From: CAYJWS01 sp964373925 | GTDB lineage: Bacteria > Patescibacteriota > Patescibacteriia > Buchananbacterales > GWA2-38-13 | Direction of reading: 5' to 3' | Length of the DNA stretch: 10,293 nucleotides | NCBI GenBank assembly: GCA_964373925.1 | Contig: CAYJWS010000043.1 | Location: forward strand, 1 to 10,293 | Shown here: one piece after another, positions 5,585 to 10,293 of the stretch | Layout of the letters: every line of letters starts with the position of its first letter | How positions within the stretch are numbered: the stretch's first letter is position 1 | Position numbers and translations under genes: made by a program | The notes under the pieces: generated by a model | What the model was told of the DNA's origin: nothing | The model's database searches: none | The model's input: only the letters and a program-made list of their open reading frames with translations

Positions 5585-5613
5585 ATTATACTACAAAATA
5601 AAAAAAATTGCAA
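5585..5613 (-). promoter_or_regulatory. Promoter for the 41-aa membrane peptide
   Basis: On the minus strand, TTGCAA (5613-5608) and a perfect TATAAT (5590-5585) are separated by 17 bases that include an eight-T run. The predicted start near 5578 gives a leader of about 42 bases ending in a GGAG Shine-Dalgarno and ATG 5536. Confidence 0.65.
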
Positions 5614-5648
5614 GATAATAGTTAAATTATTAGCTAAAATAAGAGTTT

Positions 5649-6365
5649 TTATGAACCAAAATTTCTCTTTCTGTGGTAATAATCTTCCACCATCTCTTGA
5701 AATTCTTTTTTTGTAAAGGACGGCCACAAAGTTTTTGTAAAATAGAGCTCTGAATACACGCTTTGCCATATTAAAAAATTGGAAAGGCGCATCTCTCCCC
5801 CTGTTCGAACAACTAAATCCGGATCTTGCACGCCTCGCGTCCAAAGATGACTAGAAACTATTGCTTCGTCAAGTGTTGCGATGTCAATTTCTTTTCGCGA
5901 AATTTTTGCATACATTTCCCGCATTGATTCAATAATCTCAGCCCTTCCTCCGTAAGACAGCGCTATTTGCAACACAAGTCGAGTATTACACTTGGTCTTT
6001 TCTTCAACTTCTTCAATGAGTTCTTGAATGTCGCGTGGCAGACGTTGTCGCTGGCCTATTATCCTAATCCTAATCCCCTGTTTCATATAGCTCTCTAGGT
6101 CGTCGCGCAAGGCATATCTCACGAGATCCATAAGATATGATATTTCTTTTTGCGCGCGTTTCCAATTTTCTGTTGAAAACGCATACACGGTCAAAACTTC
6201 AACTCCAATTTCAATGCACCACTCTGCAACTTCTTTTACCTTTTGATAGCCTTTTCGATGGCCTTGAGCGCTCGGCAAAAACCTTTTTTTCGCCCAGCGC
6301 CGATTACCATCCATAATGAATGCCATGTGCTTCAAAGTATTGACTTTTCTTCGGGTCGTTCTCAT
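5649..6365 (-). CDS. uppS: Isoprenyl transferase (undecaprenyl diphosphate synthase)
   Basis: A 238-aa cis-prenyltransferase. It condenses isopentenyl diphosphate onto farnesyl diphosphate to make the C55 lipid carrier for peptidoglycan and surface polysaccharide, at the inner face of the membrane. All family blocks are present: HMAFIMDGNRRWA (13-25, catalytic D19), QGHRKGY (34-40), YAFSTENWKR (61-70), ALSYGGRAE (135-143), DPDLVVRTGGEMRLSNFLIWQ (pieces 181-192 and 193-201) and SELYFTKTLWPSF (205-217), then RKRNFG at the C-terminus. The usual TSGEQR is TGGEMR here, a mild change. ATG 6363-6365 is preceded by AGAGG at about 10 bases, one of the few good Shine-Dalgarno sequences in the window, and by a strong promoter. 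The cdsA gene that often follows uppS is absent. Confidence 0.96.
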   Translation of the reverse strand: MRTTRRKVNTLKHMAFIMDGNRRWAKKRFLPSAQGHRKGYQKVKEVAEWCIEIGVEVLTVYAFSTENWKRAQKEISYLMDLVRYALRDDLESYMKQGIRIRIIGQRQRLPRDIQELIEEVEEKTKCNTRLVLQIALSYGGRAEIIESMREMYAKISRKEIDIATLDEAIVSSHLWTRGVQDPDLVVRTGGEMRLSNFLIWQSVYSELYFTKTLWPSFTKKEFQEMVEDYYHRKRNFGS

Positions 6366-6418
6366 GAATTGTTTTCCTCTTTCTATTGTAAAAAACTTGA
6401 TGGATTATGCTTCACTAT

Positions 6419-6447
6419 ATTGTATTGTTTATTGTAATCATCGTCAA
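6419..6447 (-). promoter_or_regulatory. Promoter for uppS
   Basis: On the minus strand, TTGACG (6447-6442) and TACAAT (6424-6419) are separated by 17 bases, each 5 of 6 to consensus. The start near 6412 gives a leader of about 47 bases ending in AGAGGAAAACAATTC before the ATG. Confidence 0.75.
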
Positions 6448-6511
6448 TCCATATTGAAAAAAATAGCTCAACAAAGCTAAAAAAATTAAAAATAGCGCCA
6501 TTGCATGGCTC

Positions 6512-6551
6512 TTGCAATATTTTTGAAGATATGATATTATTATCATATAAA
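6512..6551 (+). promoter_or_regulatory. Promoter region for secE-nusG (two overlapping candidates)
   Basis: Candidate one: TTGCAA (6512-6517), 17 bases, TATTAT (6535-6540) with TG at 6532-6533 (extended -10), start near 6547. Candidate two: TTGAAG (6523-6528), 17 bases, TATAAA (6546-6551), start near 6558. Only the first would place the hairpin at 6549-6569 in the transcript. The sequence cannot decide between them. Confidence 0.6.
6529..6548. promoter_or_regulatory. Operator-like dyad over the secE promoter
   Basis: ATATGATA (6529-6536) and TATCATAT (6541-6548) are perfect inverted arms around TTAT. The dyad covers the -10 box of candidate promoter one and exactly fills most of the spacer of candidate two, a classic repressor position. 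It could equally be an AT-rich cruciform of no regulatory meaning. Confidence 0.4.
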
Positions 6552-6569
6552 GACCGCCAAGGTCTTTTT
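6549..6569 (+). terminator. Terminator-like hairpin in the secE leader
   Basis: AAAGACC (6549-6555) and GGTCTTT (6561-6567) form a 7-bp stem with loop GCCAA and run into T6565-T6569. No plus-strand gene lies upstream within the window for it to terminate, and it stands 32 bases before the secE ATG. It may be a leader attenuator or a 5' stabilising hairpin of the secE-nusG mRNA. Confidence 0.55.
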
Positions 6570-6601
6570 AAAATAAAAAAATTTTGCAACAATGTGAATA
6601 T

Positions 6602-6799
6602 ATGAATATCATGCAAAAGCTTATAGAATATCTCAAACTTTCAAAAATAGAGCTCAAAAAAGTCCTCTGGCCGGACAGAAAAACAACTATTGAGCATACG
6701 CTCATGGTGGTTGGCTTTAGCTTGGGCATGGCCGCGTTTTTAGGCGCGCTCGATTTTTTCTTTACCTACATATTTAATATATTGTTCGCAAATAAATAA
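6602..6799 (+). CDS. secE: Preprotein translocase subunit SecE
   Basis: A 65-aa protein matching the short, single-helix SecE of most bacteria. An amphipathic N-terminal helix (MQKLIEYLKLSKIELKK) leads into the conserved V-x-WP motif (VLWPDRKTTIEHT, about 21-33) and one membrane segment (about 35-60) ending LDFFFTYIF. SecE clamps SecY in the SecYEG channel. ATG 6602-6604 is chosen; the frame is open to a TTG at 6584, but the extra residues (MQQCEY) have no support. No Shine-Dalgarno sequence is visible. nusG follows after 22 bases, the standard bacterial gene order, which strengthens the call. The tRNA-Trp gene often found upstream elsewhere is not here. Confidence 0.93.
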   Translation: MNIMQKLIEYLKLSKIELKKVLWPDRKTTIEHTLMVVGFSLGMAAFLGALDFFFTYIFNILFANK

Positions 6800-6821
6800 T
6801 ATGCCTACAGCATAAAAATAT

Positions 6822-7367
6822 ATGCCAAAGCAAAACATACAACAAGGAAGGCGCTGGTACGCGATACACACCTACTCCGGGTACGAGGAAAATGTCAAAC
6901 GAAATCTTGAACAGAGGATAGAATCCATGGACATGCAGGATAAGATTTTTAACGTGCTTATACCTACTGAAAAAAAGATTAAGATTAAAAATGGAAAAAG
7001 AAAGATAGTGACGGAAAAGATTTTTCCCGGATATGTCTTGGTTGACATGATGGTTGACGATAATTCTTGGTATGTCGTGCGAAACACGCCAAACGTCACC
7101 GGTTTTATTGGAACGCGCACAACTCCGACTCCCATTTCCGATGAAGAGATCAAATCGCTTCAAAAACGAATGGGCGTTGAAGAGCCGACCTACACTATTG
7201 ACGTAAACCCCGGCGATGCGGTAAAAATTAATGACGGGCCGTTTAAGGGCTATGAAGGAAAGGTATCAAACGTTGACGATTCAAGGGGAAAAGTTAAGGT
7301 GCTTGTGTCTATGTTTGGAAGAGAAACTCCTGTTGAATTGGATTACTTGCAAGTTAAAAAGATCTAA
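6822..7367 (+). CDS. nusG: Transcription termination/antitermination factor NusG
   Basis: A 181-aa protein with the two NusG domains. The NGN domain begins RRWYAIHTYSGYEENVKRNL (11-30) and includes IPTEKK, FPGYVLVDM (68-76) and the VRNTPNVTGFIG stretch (86-97). The KOW domain is PGDAVKINDGPFKGYEGKV (130-148). NGN binds the clamp of RNA polymerase and promotes processive elongation; KOW links to the ribosome protein S10 or to Rho. The length is normal and there is no inserted domain. The ATG at 6822 has no Shine-Dalgarno sequence. secE lies 22 bases upstream; rplK follows after a 159-base spacer filled with palindromic repeats, so the level of read-through into rplK may be modulated. Confidence 0.97.
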   Translation: MPKQNIQQGRRWYAIHTYSGYEENVKRNLEQRIESMDMQDKIFNVLIPTEKKIKIKNGKRKIVTEKIFPGYVLVDMMVDDNSWYVVRNTPNVTGFIGTRTTPTPISDEEIKSLQKRMGVEEPTYTIDVNPGDAVKINDGPFKGYEGKVSNVDDSRGKVKVLVSMFGRETPVELDYLQVKKI

Positions 7368-7385
7368 CTAAATAAATCCGAAGCA

Positions 7386-7429
7386 CGACCCAGTCATACG
7401 ACGGGTCGCCCCATCGAATGATCGGGGCG
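7386..7429. repeat. Two adjoining GC-rich hairpins in the nusG-rplK spacer
   Basis: CGACCC (7386-7391) pairs with GGGTCG (7403-7408). Starting on the same CG, CGCCCCATC (7407-7415) pairs with GAT-C-GGGGCG (7420-7429) with a one-base bulge. The two hairpins overlap by two bases, so they form alternatives or a stacked pair. There is no T run, so these are not standard terminators. The surrounding sequence is AT-rich, and the marked GC content suggests inserted repeats. Confidence 0.7.
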
Positions 7430-7448
7430 AAATACGAAACTCGAAACG

Positions 7449-7495
7449 CCCCTCACCTCTTCTCCTCTCCCCTCGGGGGAGAGGATGGGAGAGGG
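7449..7495. repeat. CTCCCC/GGGGAG palindromic repeat before rplK
   Basis: The core CCTCTCCCC (7464-7472), loop TCG, GGGGAGAGG (7476-7484) is perfect. It is flanked by imperfect arms CCCCTCACCTCT (from 7449) and ATGGGAGAGGG (to 7495). The same family appears at 9616-9651. It lies 32 bases before the rplK start codon. Confidence 0.75.
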
Positions 7496-7526
7496 AGAAA
7501 AATTTCGAATTTCGATATTAAATTTT

Positions 7527-7955
7527 ATGGCTAAAAAAATTAAAACAATTGTAAAGCTTCAAATCCAGGCAGGGGCGGCTAACCCCGCGCCTCCGGTAGG
7601 TCCTGCTCTCGGACAGCACGGTGTTAATATCGCCGAATTTTGCGCGAAGTTTAATGACAAGACCAAAGATAAAAGAGGAAATATTATTCCGGTGGAAATT
7701 ACCATTTTTGAAGACCGATCATATACCTTCATATTAAAAACTCCACCTGCCTCCGATCTTTTGAAAAAAGCCGCGAAAGTGGAAAAGGGCTCGGGCGAAC
7801 CAAATAAAAAAAAGGTTGGAAAGGTAACACGACAACAGATCAGAGAAATCGCGGAGATAAAAATGCCCGACCTTACTGCAAAAAATATTGAAGCCGCGAT
7901 GAGAACCATTGAAGGAACCGCGAGGCAGATGGGAATTGATGTGGTAGAAAAATAA
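7527..7955 (+). CDS. rplK: 50S ribosomal protein L11
   Basis: A 142-aa protein of standard L11 length. The N-terminal domain is KTIVKLQIQAGAANPAPPVG (6-25), with the double proline, then PALGQHGVNIAEFCAKFN (26-43). The C-terminal rRNA-binding domain includes PPASDLLKKAAKVEKGSGEP (73-92), VGKVTRQQIREIAEIKM (97-113) and the end GTARQMGIDV. L11 binds 23S rRNA at the GTPase-associated centre and works with translation factors. ATG 7527-7529 gives the canonical MAKK start; the frame is open to 7485 but that part translates the palindromic repeat. There is no Shine-Dalgarno sequence; the 5' context is AT-rich (GATATTAAATTTT). rplA follows after 140 bases. Confidence 0.97.
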   Translation: MAKKIKTIVKLQIQAGAANPAPPVGPALGQHGVNIAEFCAKFNDKTKDKRGNIIPVEITIFEDRSYTFILKTPPASDLLKKAAKVEKGSGEPNKKKVGKVTRQQIREIAEIKMPDLTAKNIEAAMRTIEGTARQMGIDVVEK

Positions 7956-7964
7956 TGGAATCAT

Positions 7965-8031
7965 GAATTACGAATCAGGAATCATGGCTATATTAAAATA
8001 ACTCTCATTCATAATTCATTATTCATAATTC
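7965..8031. repeat. AT-rich imperfect inverted repeat in the rplK-rplA spacer
   Basis: The left arm (7965-7986, GAATTACGAATCAGGAATCATG) and the reverse complement of the right arm (8010-8031) agree at 18 of 22 positions, with a 23-base loop. The right arm is a tandem of the word ATTCATAATTC. It belongs to the same style of AT-rich arm repeats as 2599-2667. It lies just upstream of the candidate L1 operator. Confidence 0.65.
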
Positions 8032-8041
8032 TAATAAATTA

Positions 8042-8085
8042 TTTGTGGGAGTCCCTCGGCTATCGCTCGGGACGCATACCACGAA
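8042..8085 (+). promoter_or_regulatory. Candidate L1-binding operator in the rplA leader
   Basis: The RNA can fold as an outer helix, TTTGTGG (8042-8048) with CCACGAA (8079-8085, one U-G pair). Next comes an asymmetric internal loop, GA on the left (8049-8050) and GCATA on the right (8074-8078), and then an inner helix GTCCC (8051-8055) with GGGAC (8069-8073). The left strand GUGGGAG and right strand AUACCAC are, as I recall, identical to the L1-binding region of E. coli 23S rRNA helices 76-77. Archaeal L1 mRNA operators keep the same GA/GA...A loop design. The 3' strand reaches the AAAGGAA Shine-Dalgarno, so L1 binding would block rplA translation. The caveat is that the apical part resembles an interspersed repeat at 34-54. 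Confidence 0.6.
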
Positions 8086-8095
8086 AGGAACAATT

Positions 8096-8989
8096 ATGGC
8101 AAAAAAGGAAAAGGCTCAAAAGCCTACTGAGACAAAAGAGATAAAACCTCAAGAAGAAAAATTGGCAGAAACTACTGAAGTAAAAAAAGCGACTGAAAAA
8201 AAGAAAAAAAATCAGCCAAAAACCGATCCTCTTTTGCCGGAAAAACCTGAAAAAAAGTCCGTAAGCAAAAAAACTGCAACAAAAACAGCTTCAAGGCAAA
8301 AAAAACCGCTTCACTCAAAACGATACTCTGCTATAAATCAATTAGTTGATAAAAATAAGACATATTCCATTGAAGAGGCTATCGCTCTCGCGAAAAAAAC
8401 ATCCACAACAAAGTTTGAGGGATCTATAGAAGTCCATATCAGGCTTGGCATAGACATTAAAAAAAGCGACCAGCAGGTTCGCGGAGCTATCGCTCTTCCC
8501 CATGGCACGGGGAAATCCAAAAAAGTGGCCGCGTTCGTAGGCGAGGGAAAGGAAGAAGAAGCAAAAAAAGCAGGCGCGGATATCGCCGGAAGCACAGAGC
8601 TCATAAATCAAATCAAGCAAACGGGCAAAATTGACTTTGAAATTGCCATAGCTACGCCTGATATGATGCCTAAGCTTGCGACTATAGCGAGAGTGCTCGG
8701 CCCAAAAGGGCTTATGCCATCACCAAAAAATGAAACTATCACTGCCAATCTTAAGAAAACCATTGAAGAGATTAAAAAAGGAAAAATCAATTTTAAAAAT
8801 GATGATACGGGAAACATTCATGCCACTATAGGCAAATCATCATTTGACAGCCAAAAGCTCATAGAAAATTTCCAAACGCTCCTAGGAGCCATAAAAAGGG
8901 CAAAGCCGGCGTCAGCAAAAGGAATTTACATTAAAACCGCCAGCATAAACGCCACCATGGGTCCGGGAATATCGGTAACAATAAACTAA
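8096..8989 (+). CDS. rplA: 50S ribosomal protein L1 with lysine-rich N-terminal extension
   Basis: A 297-aa protein; typical L1 is about 230. Residues about 74-297 are a complete L1: HSKRYSAINQLVDKNKTYS (73-91), QVRGAIALPHGTGKSKKVA (127-145), ARVLGPKGLMPSPKNETI (198-215), IGKSSFDSQKLIENF (245-259), KPASAKGIYIKTASINATMGPG (pieces 270-280 and 281-291). L1 forms the mobile stalk at the E site and represses its own mRNA. The first ~72 residues are an added low-complexity tail made mainly of K, E, T, P and A, likely disordered. ATG 8096 is chosen for its Shine-Dalgarno (AAAGGAA, 5-base spacing); the GTG at 8045 lies inside the candidate operator. A clear terminator follows, so rplJ-rplL are not part of this operon. 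Confidence 0.96.
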   Translation: MAKKEKAQKPTETKEIKPQEEKLAETTEVKKATEKKKKNQPKTDPLLPEKPEKKSVSKKTATKTASRQKKPLHSKRYSAINQLVDKNKTYSIEEAIALAKKTSTTKFEGSIEVHIRLGIDIKKSDQQVRGAIALPHGTGKSKKVAAFVGEGKEEEAKKAGADIAGSTELINQIKQTGKIDFEIAIATPDMMPKLATIARVLGPKGLMPSPKNETITANLKKTIEEIKKGKINFKNDDTGNIHATIGKSSFDSQKLIENFQTLLGAIKRAKPASAKGIYIKTASINATMGPGISVTIN

Positions 8990-8998
8990 ACAAATTTC

Positions 8999-9037
8999 AA
9001 AAAAACACTCAATCAATTCTGGATAGGGTGTTTTTTT
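8999..9037 (+). terminator. Intrinsic terminator after rplA
   Basis: AAAAAAACACTC (8999-9010) pairs with GGGTGTTTTTTT (9026-9037), 12 pairs including one G-U, with a 15-base loop; the 3' arm itself is a seven-T run. It ends the secE-nusG-rplK-rplA unit. Its last two Ts are also the first bases of the next promoter's -35 box. Confidence 0.8.
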
Positions 9038-9064
9038 GATTTCTCGAAAAAAGTCTGTTACAAT
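9036..9064 (+). promoter_or_regulatory. Promoter for the dCMP deaminase gene
   Basis: TTGATT (9036-9041) and TACAAT (9059-9064) are separated by 17 bases. The start near 9071 gives a leader of about 18 bases. The -35 box overlaps the end of the rplA terminator by two bases. Confidence 0.65.
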
Positions 9065-9088
9065 TATGTAAACTCTAAAGATTAAAAT

Positions 9089-9574
9089 ATGGCTCAAAAA
9101 CGTGAAAATTATCTCTCTTGGGACGAGTGTTTTATGCAGATGGCGCATCTTATTGCCGAGCGTTCAAAAGATCCTTCTACACAGGCGGGTGCGGTCATAA
9201 TTGATGAAAATTATGTGGTTGTGGGGCTTGGATACAATGGTTTTCCTCGCAACTGCGCCGATGACGTGCTTCCGTGGGCGCGCGAAGGAGATTTTCTTAA
9301 CACCAAATACGCCTATGTCGTGCACGCGGAAGAAAACGCGATTTATAACGCCAATAAAAATACGCATGGATGCAAGCTGTACTGCACGCTTTTCCCATGC
9401 AACGAATGCGCGAAAACAATAATCCAATCTGGAATTTCAGAAATTATTTTCGCGAGCGATAAATACCACGACAAGGATCCTTTCATCGCGGCGAGAAAAT
9501 TGCTTGATTTATCGGGAATAAAATATTCTCAATACGAAACAAAATTCACCTTAAGACTTGATAAAAAGTCCTAG
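9089..9574 (+). CDS. Deoxycytidylate (dCMP) deaminase family protein
   Basis: A 161-aa zinc-dependent deaminase. Zinc ligands and catalytic glutamate are in HAEENAI (H79, E81) and PCNECAK (C104, C107). The substrate-recognition block LGYNGFPRNCADDVLPW (47-63), including the 'GyNG.P...dd..pW' pattern, and the early SKDPSTQAGAVI (26-37) are those of dCMP deaminase/ComEB rather than cytidine or tRNA-adenosine deaminases. It would convert dCMP to dUMP, the precursor for thymidylate. The family is normally regulated by dCTP and dTTP; I cannot confirm an allosteric site here. It has its own promoter and a weak AAAG upstream of ATG 9089. It is followed, after a palindrome-bearing spacer, by a nucleotide-kinase-like gene, which supports a role in dNTP supply. 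Confidence 0.9.
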   Translation: MAQKRENYLSWDECFMQMAHLIAERSKDPSTQAGAVIIDENYVVVGLGYNGFPRNCADDVLPWAREGDFLNTKYAYVVHAEENAIYNANKNTHGCKLYCTLFPCNECAKTIIQSGISEIIFASDKYHDKDPFIAARKLLDLSGIKYSQYETKFTLRLDKKS

Positions 9575-9615
9575 ACTTACCCCAACTCAATCTCTCCTCT
9601 TAAGTAAAGGTGCTT

Positions 9616-9651
9616 CTCTTAGTCTCCCCCTCGTGAGGGGGAGACTAAGAG
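9616..9651. repeat. 36-bp near-perfect palindrome (CTCCCCC/GGGGGAG family)
   Basis: The 17-base arms CTCTTAGTCTCCCCCTC (9616-9632) and GAGGGGGAGACTAAGAG (9635-9651) are exact inverted repeats around GT. It is related to the core at 7464-7484 and is far more GC-rich than its surroundings. It lies between the deaminase and kinase genes. There is no T run, so it is a repeat rather than a normal terminator, though it would form a very stable RNA hairpin. Confidence 0.9.
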
Positions 9652-9698
9652 GGGGTCATAGTATTATCCAGAAGATACAATAAATTAAGACAATAAAT

Positions 9699-10259
9699 AT
9701 GAAAAAAATAATTCTTGGGCTCACCGGAAAAATCGCCTGCGGCAAAGGAACATTTTCGGATTATCTCATTGAAAAATATGGAGCGAAAAAATTCGGCTTT
9801 TCCGACCCGCTCAAAGAAACGCTCTCAATATACGACATTGACTTGACTCGCCATAACCTCCAGACGCTCTCAACGATTCTGCGACAAAACTTTTCCGAAG
9901 ATATTCTTGCCAAAGCCCTTATGAAGCGCGCTACTTCCGCGAAAGAAAATATCGTAATAATAGACGGCGTGCGCCGGCTTACGGATATTGAAAACTTTCG
10001 ATCGCTTGATAATTTTTTTCTCGTGTATATTGATACGGACGAAAAACTGCGCTATGACCGATACGTAAAAAGAAACCAAAGCCCCGGAGATAAAAAAATG
10101 CCATTGGAAGAATTTCAAAAAAAAGACAATGCTGAATCGGAAAATCAGATAGAGGGATTAAAAAAGTTTGCCAACCATATAATCAGCAACAATGGATCGG
10201 TTGAACAACTCTTACAAAAAACCGACGAAATAATAAAGTCTTTGAAACCTGAAACTTAA
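9699..10259 (+). CDS. P-loop nucleotide kinase, deoxynucleoside monophosphate kinase-like
   Basis: A 186-aa P-loop protein. Walker A is at the start, GLTGKIACGKGTFSDYL (7-23, K16). FGFSDPLKETLSIYDI (32-47) resembles the nucleoside-binding segment of T4-type dNMP kinases and dephospho-CoA kinase. IVIIDGVRRLTDIENF (85-100) is the Walker-B/strand-3 region, with DGVRR where the family binds the phosphate acceptor. A basic lid follows (RYDRYVKRNQSPGDKK, 118-133). The length and fold fit a small-molecule kinase; the exact substrate is uncertain, dNMP being favoured by the adjacent dCMP deaminase and by the FSDPLK motif. Dephospho-CoA kinase is less likely because its usual downstream motifs are not evident. 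ATG 9699 has no Shine-Dalgarno; TACAAT at 9676-9681 is a possible -10 box without a good -35. The last codons (K-P-E-T) overlap a TGAAAC repeat. Confidence 0.75.
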   Translation: MKKIILGLTGKIACGKGTFSDYLIEKYGAKKFGFSDPLKETLSIYDIDLTRHNLQTLSTILRQNFSEDILAKALMKRATSAKENIVIIDGVRRLTDIENFRSLDNFFLVYIDTDEKLRYDRYVKRNQSPGDKKMPLEEFQKKDNAESENQIEGLKKFANHIISNNGSVEQLLQKTDEIIKSLKPET

Positions 10260-10293
10260 AACATGAAACCTTAGATGCATATATTAAGTTTCA
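10250..10293. repeat. TGAAAC-type inverted repeat at the window end
   Basis: TGAAACTTAA (10250-10259) is the exact inverse of TTAAGTTTCA (10284-10293), with another partial copy, TGAAACC, at 10264-10270. The left arm contains the stop codon of the kinase gene. The element may continue beyond the window. Confidence 0.6.

Noticed and set aside
5533..5844. 103-aa minus-strand frame overlapping uppS
   Set aside because: It is read out of frame across the conserved uppS C-terminus and has no recognisable domain.
6366..6601. tRNA-Trp or another RNA gene upstream of secE, as in many bacteria
   Set aside because: No cloverleaf arms or CCA-bearing acceptor stem could be drawn; the gap is explained by two divergent promoters, a dyad and a hairpin.
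6801..6815. Four-codon mini-ORF (M-P-T-A-stop) before nusG
   Set aside because: Too short to support, no Shine-Dalgarno sequence, and likely chance in AT-rich DNA.
7386..7495. L1 or L11 operator upstream of rplK
   Set aside because: GGGAG occurs at 7487-7490 and nearby, but no ACCAC-type partner strand or GA/asymmetric loop can be drawn; the hairpins are better explained as repeats.
7485..7526. In-frame upstream start of rplK
   Set aside because: It lies in the CTCCCC/GGGGAG repeat; canonical L11 begins MAKK at 7527.
8045..8095. GTG start giving L1 17 more residues
   Set aside because: It lies inside the structured leader, while ATG 8096 has a well-placed Shine-Dalgarno.

Overview
The window looks like a chromosomal segment of a Candidate Phyla Radiation (Patescibacteria, Parcubacteria-like) bacterium. 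Three things suggest this. The coding DNA is AT-rich with mostly TAA stops. Several small proteins (110, 142, 106 and 260 aa) resemble uncharacterised families I associate with that group. Nearly every intergenic gap holds decayed palindromic repeats of the GTCATCC/GGATGAC and CTCCCC/GGGGAG kinds common in those genomes. Many starts, including those of secE, nusG and rplK, lack a Shine-Dalgarno sequence. The taxonomic call is inference; no rRNA is present.

Layout. Bases 1-149 are repeats. On the minus strand, 3903 down to 150, lie rarA, a Nudix hydrolase of the Ap4A-hydrolase type, and then, behind its own strong promoter, three unknown genes: a 110-aa soluble protein, a 142-aa single-pass membrane protein and a 260-aa polytopic membrane protein. 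At 3934-3940 the -35 boxes of two divergent promoters overlap, one for rarA and one for a plus-strand gene (3983-4810). That gene encodes a rhamnose-pathway epimerase/reductase resembling plant and mimivirus NRS/ER. An isolated coiled-coil gene follows (4990-5310) and ends at two hairpins. These meet a convergent minus-strand unit: uppS (5649-6365) and an easily missed 41-aa membrane peptide (5411-5536) with its own promoter.

The right half is plus strand: secE, nusG, rplK, rplA. This is the usual translocation/antitermination/ribosomal cluster, but it stops after rplA at a clear terminator with no rplJ-rplL. The rplA leader can fold into a two-helix structure that shares GUGGGAG and AUACCAC with the L1-binding site of 23S rRNA. 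It is a good candidate for the L1 autoregulatory operator. Behind the terminator, dCMP deaminase and a deoxynucleotide-kinase-like P-loop protein form a small nucleotide-metabolism pair.

The main points of interest are the L1 operator candidate, the one-protein rhamnose synthase, the hidden small membrane protein, the shared -35 promoter pair, the secE leader (operator-like dyad plus terminator-like hairpin), and the dense set of intergenic palindromes, one a perfect 40-bp palindrome. I saw no mobile element, CRISPR array, tRNA or defence system.
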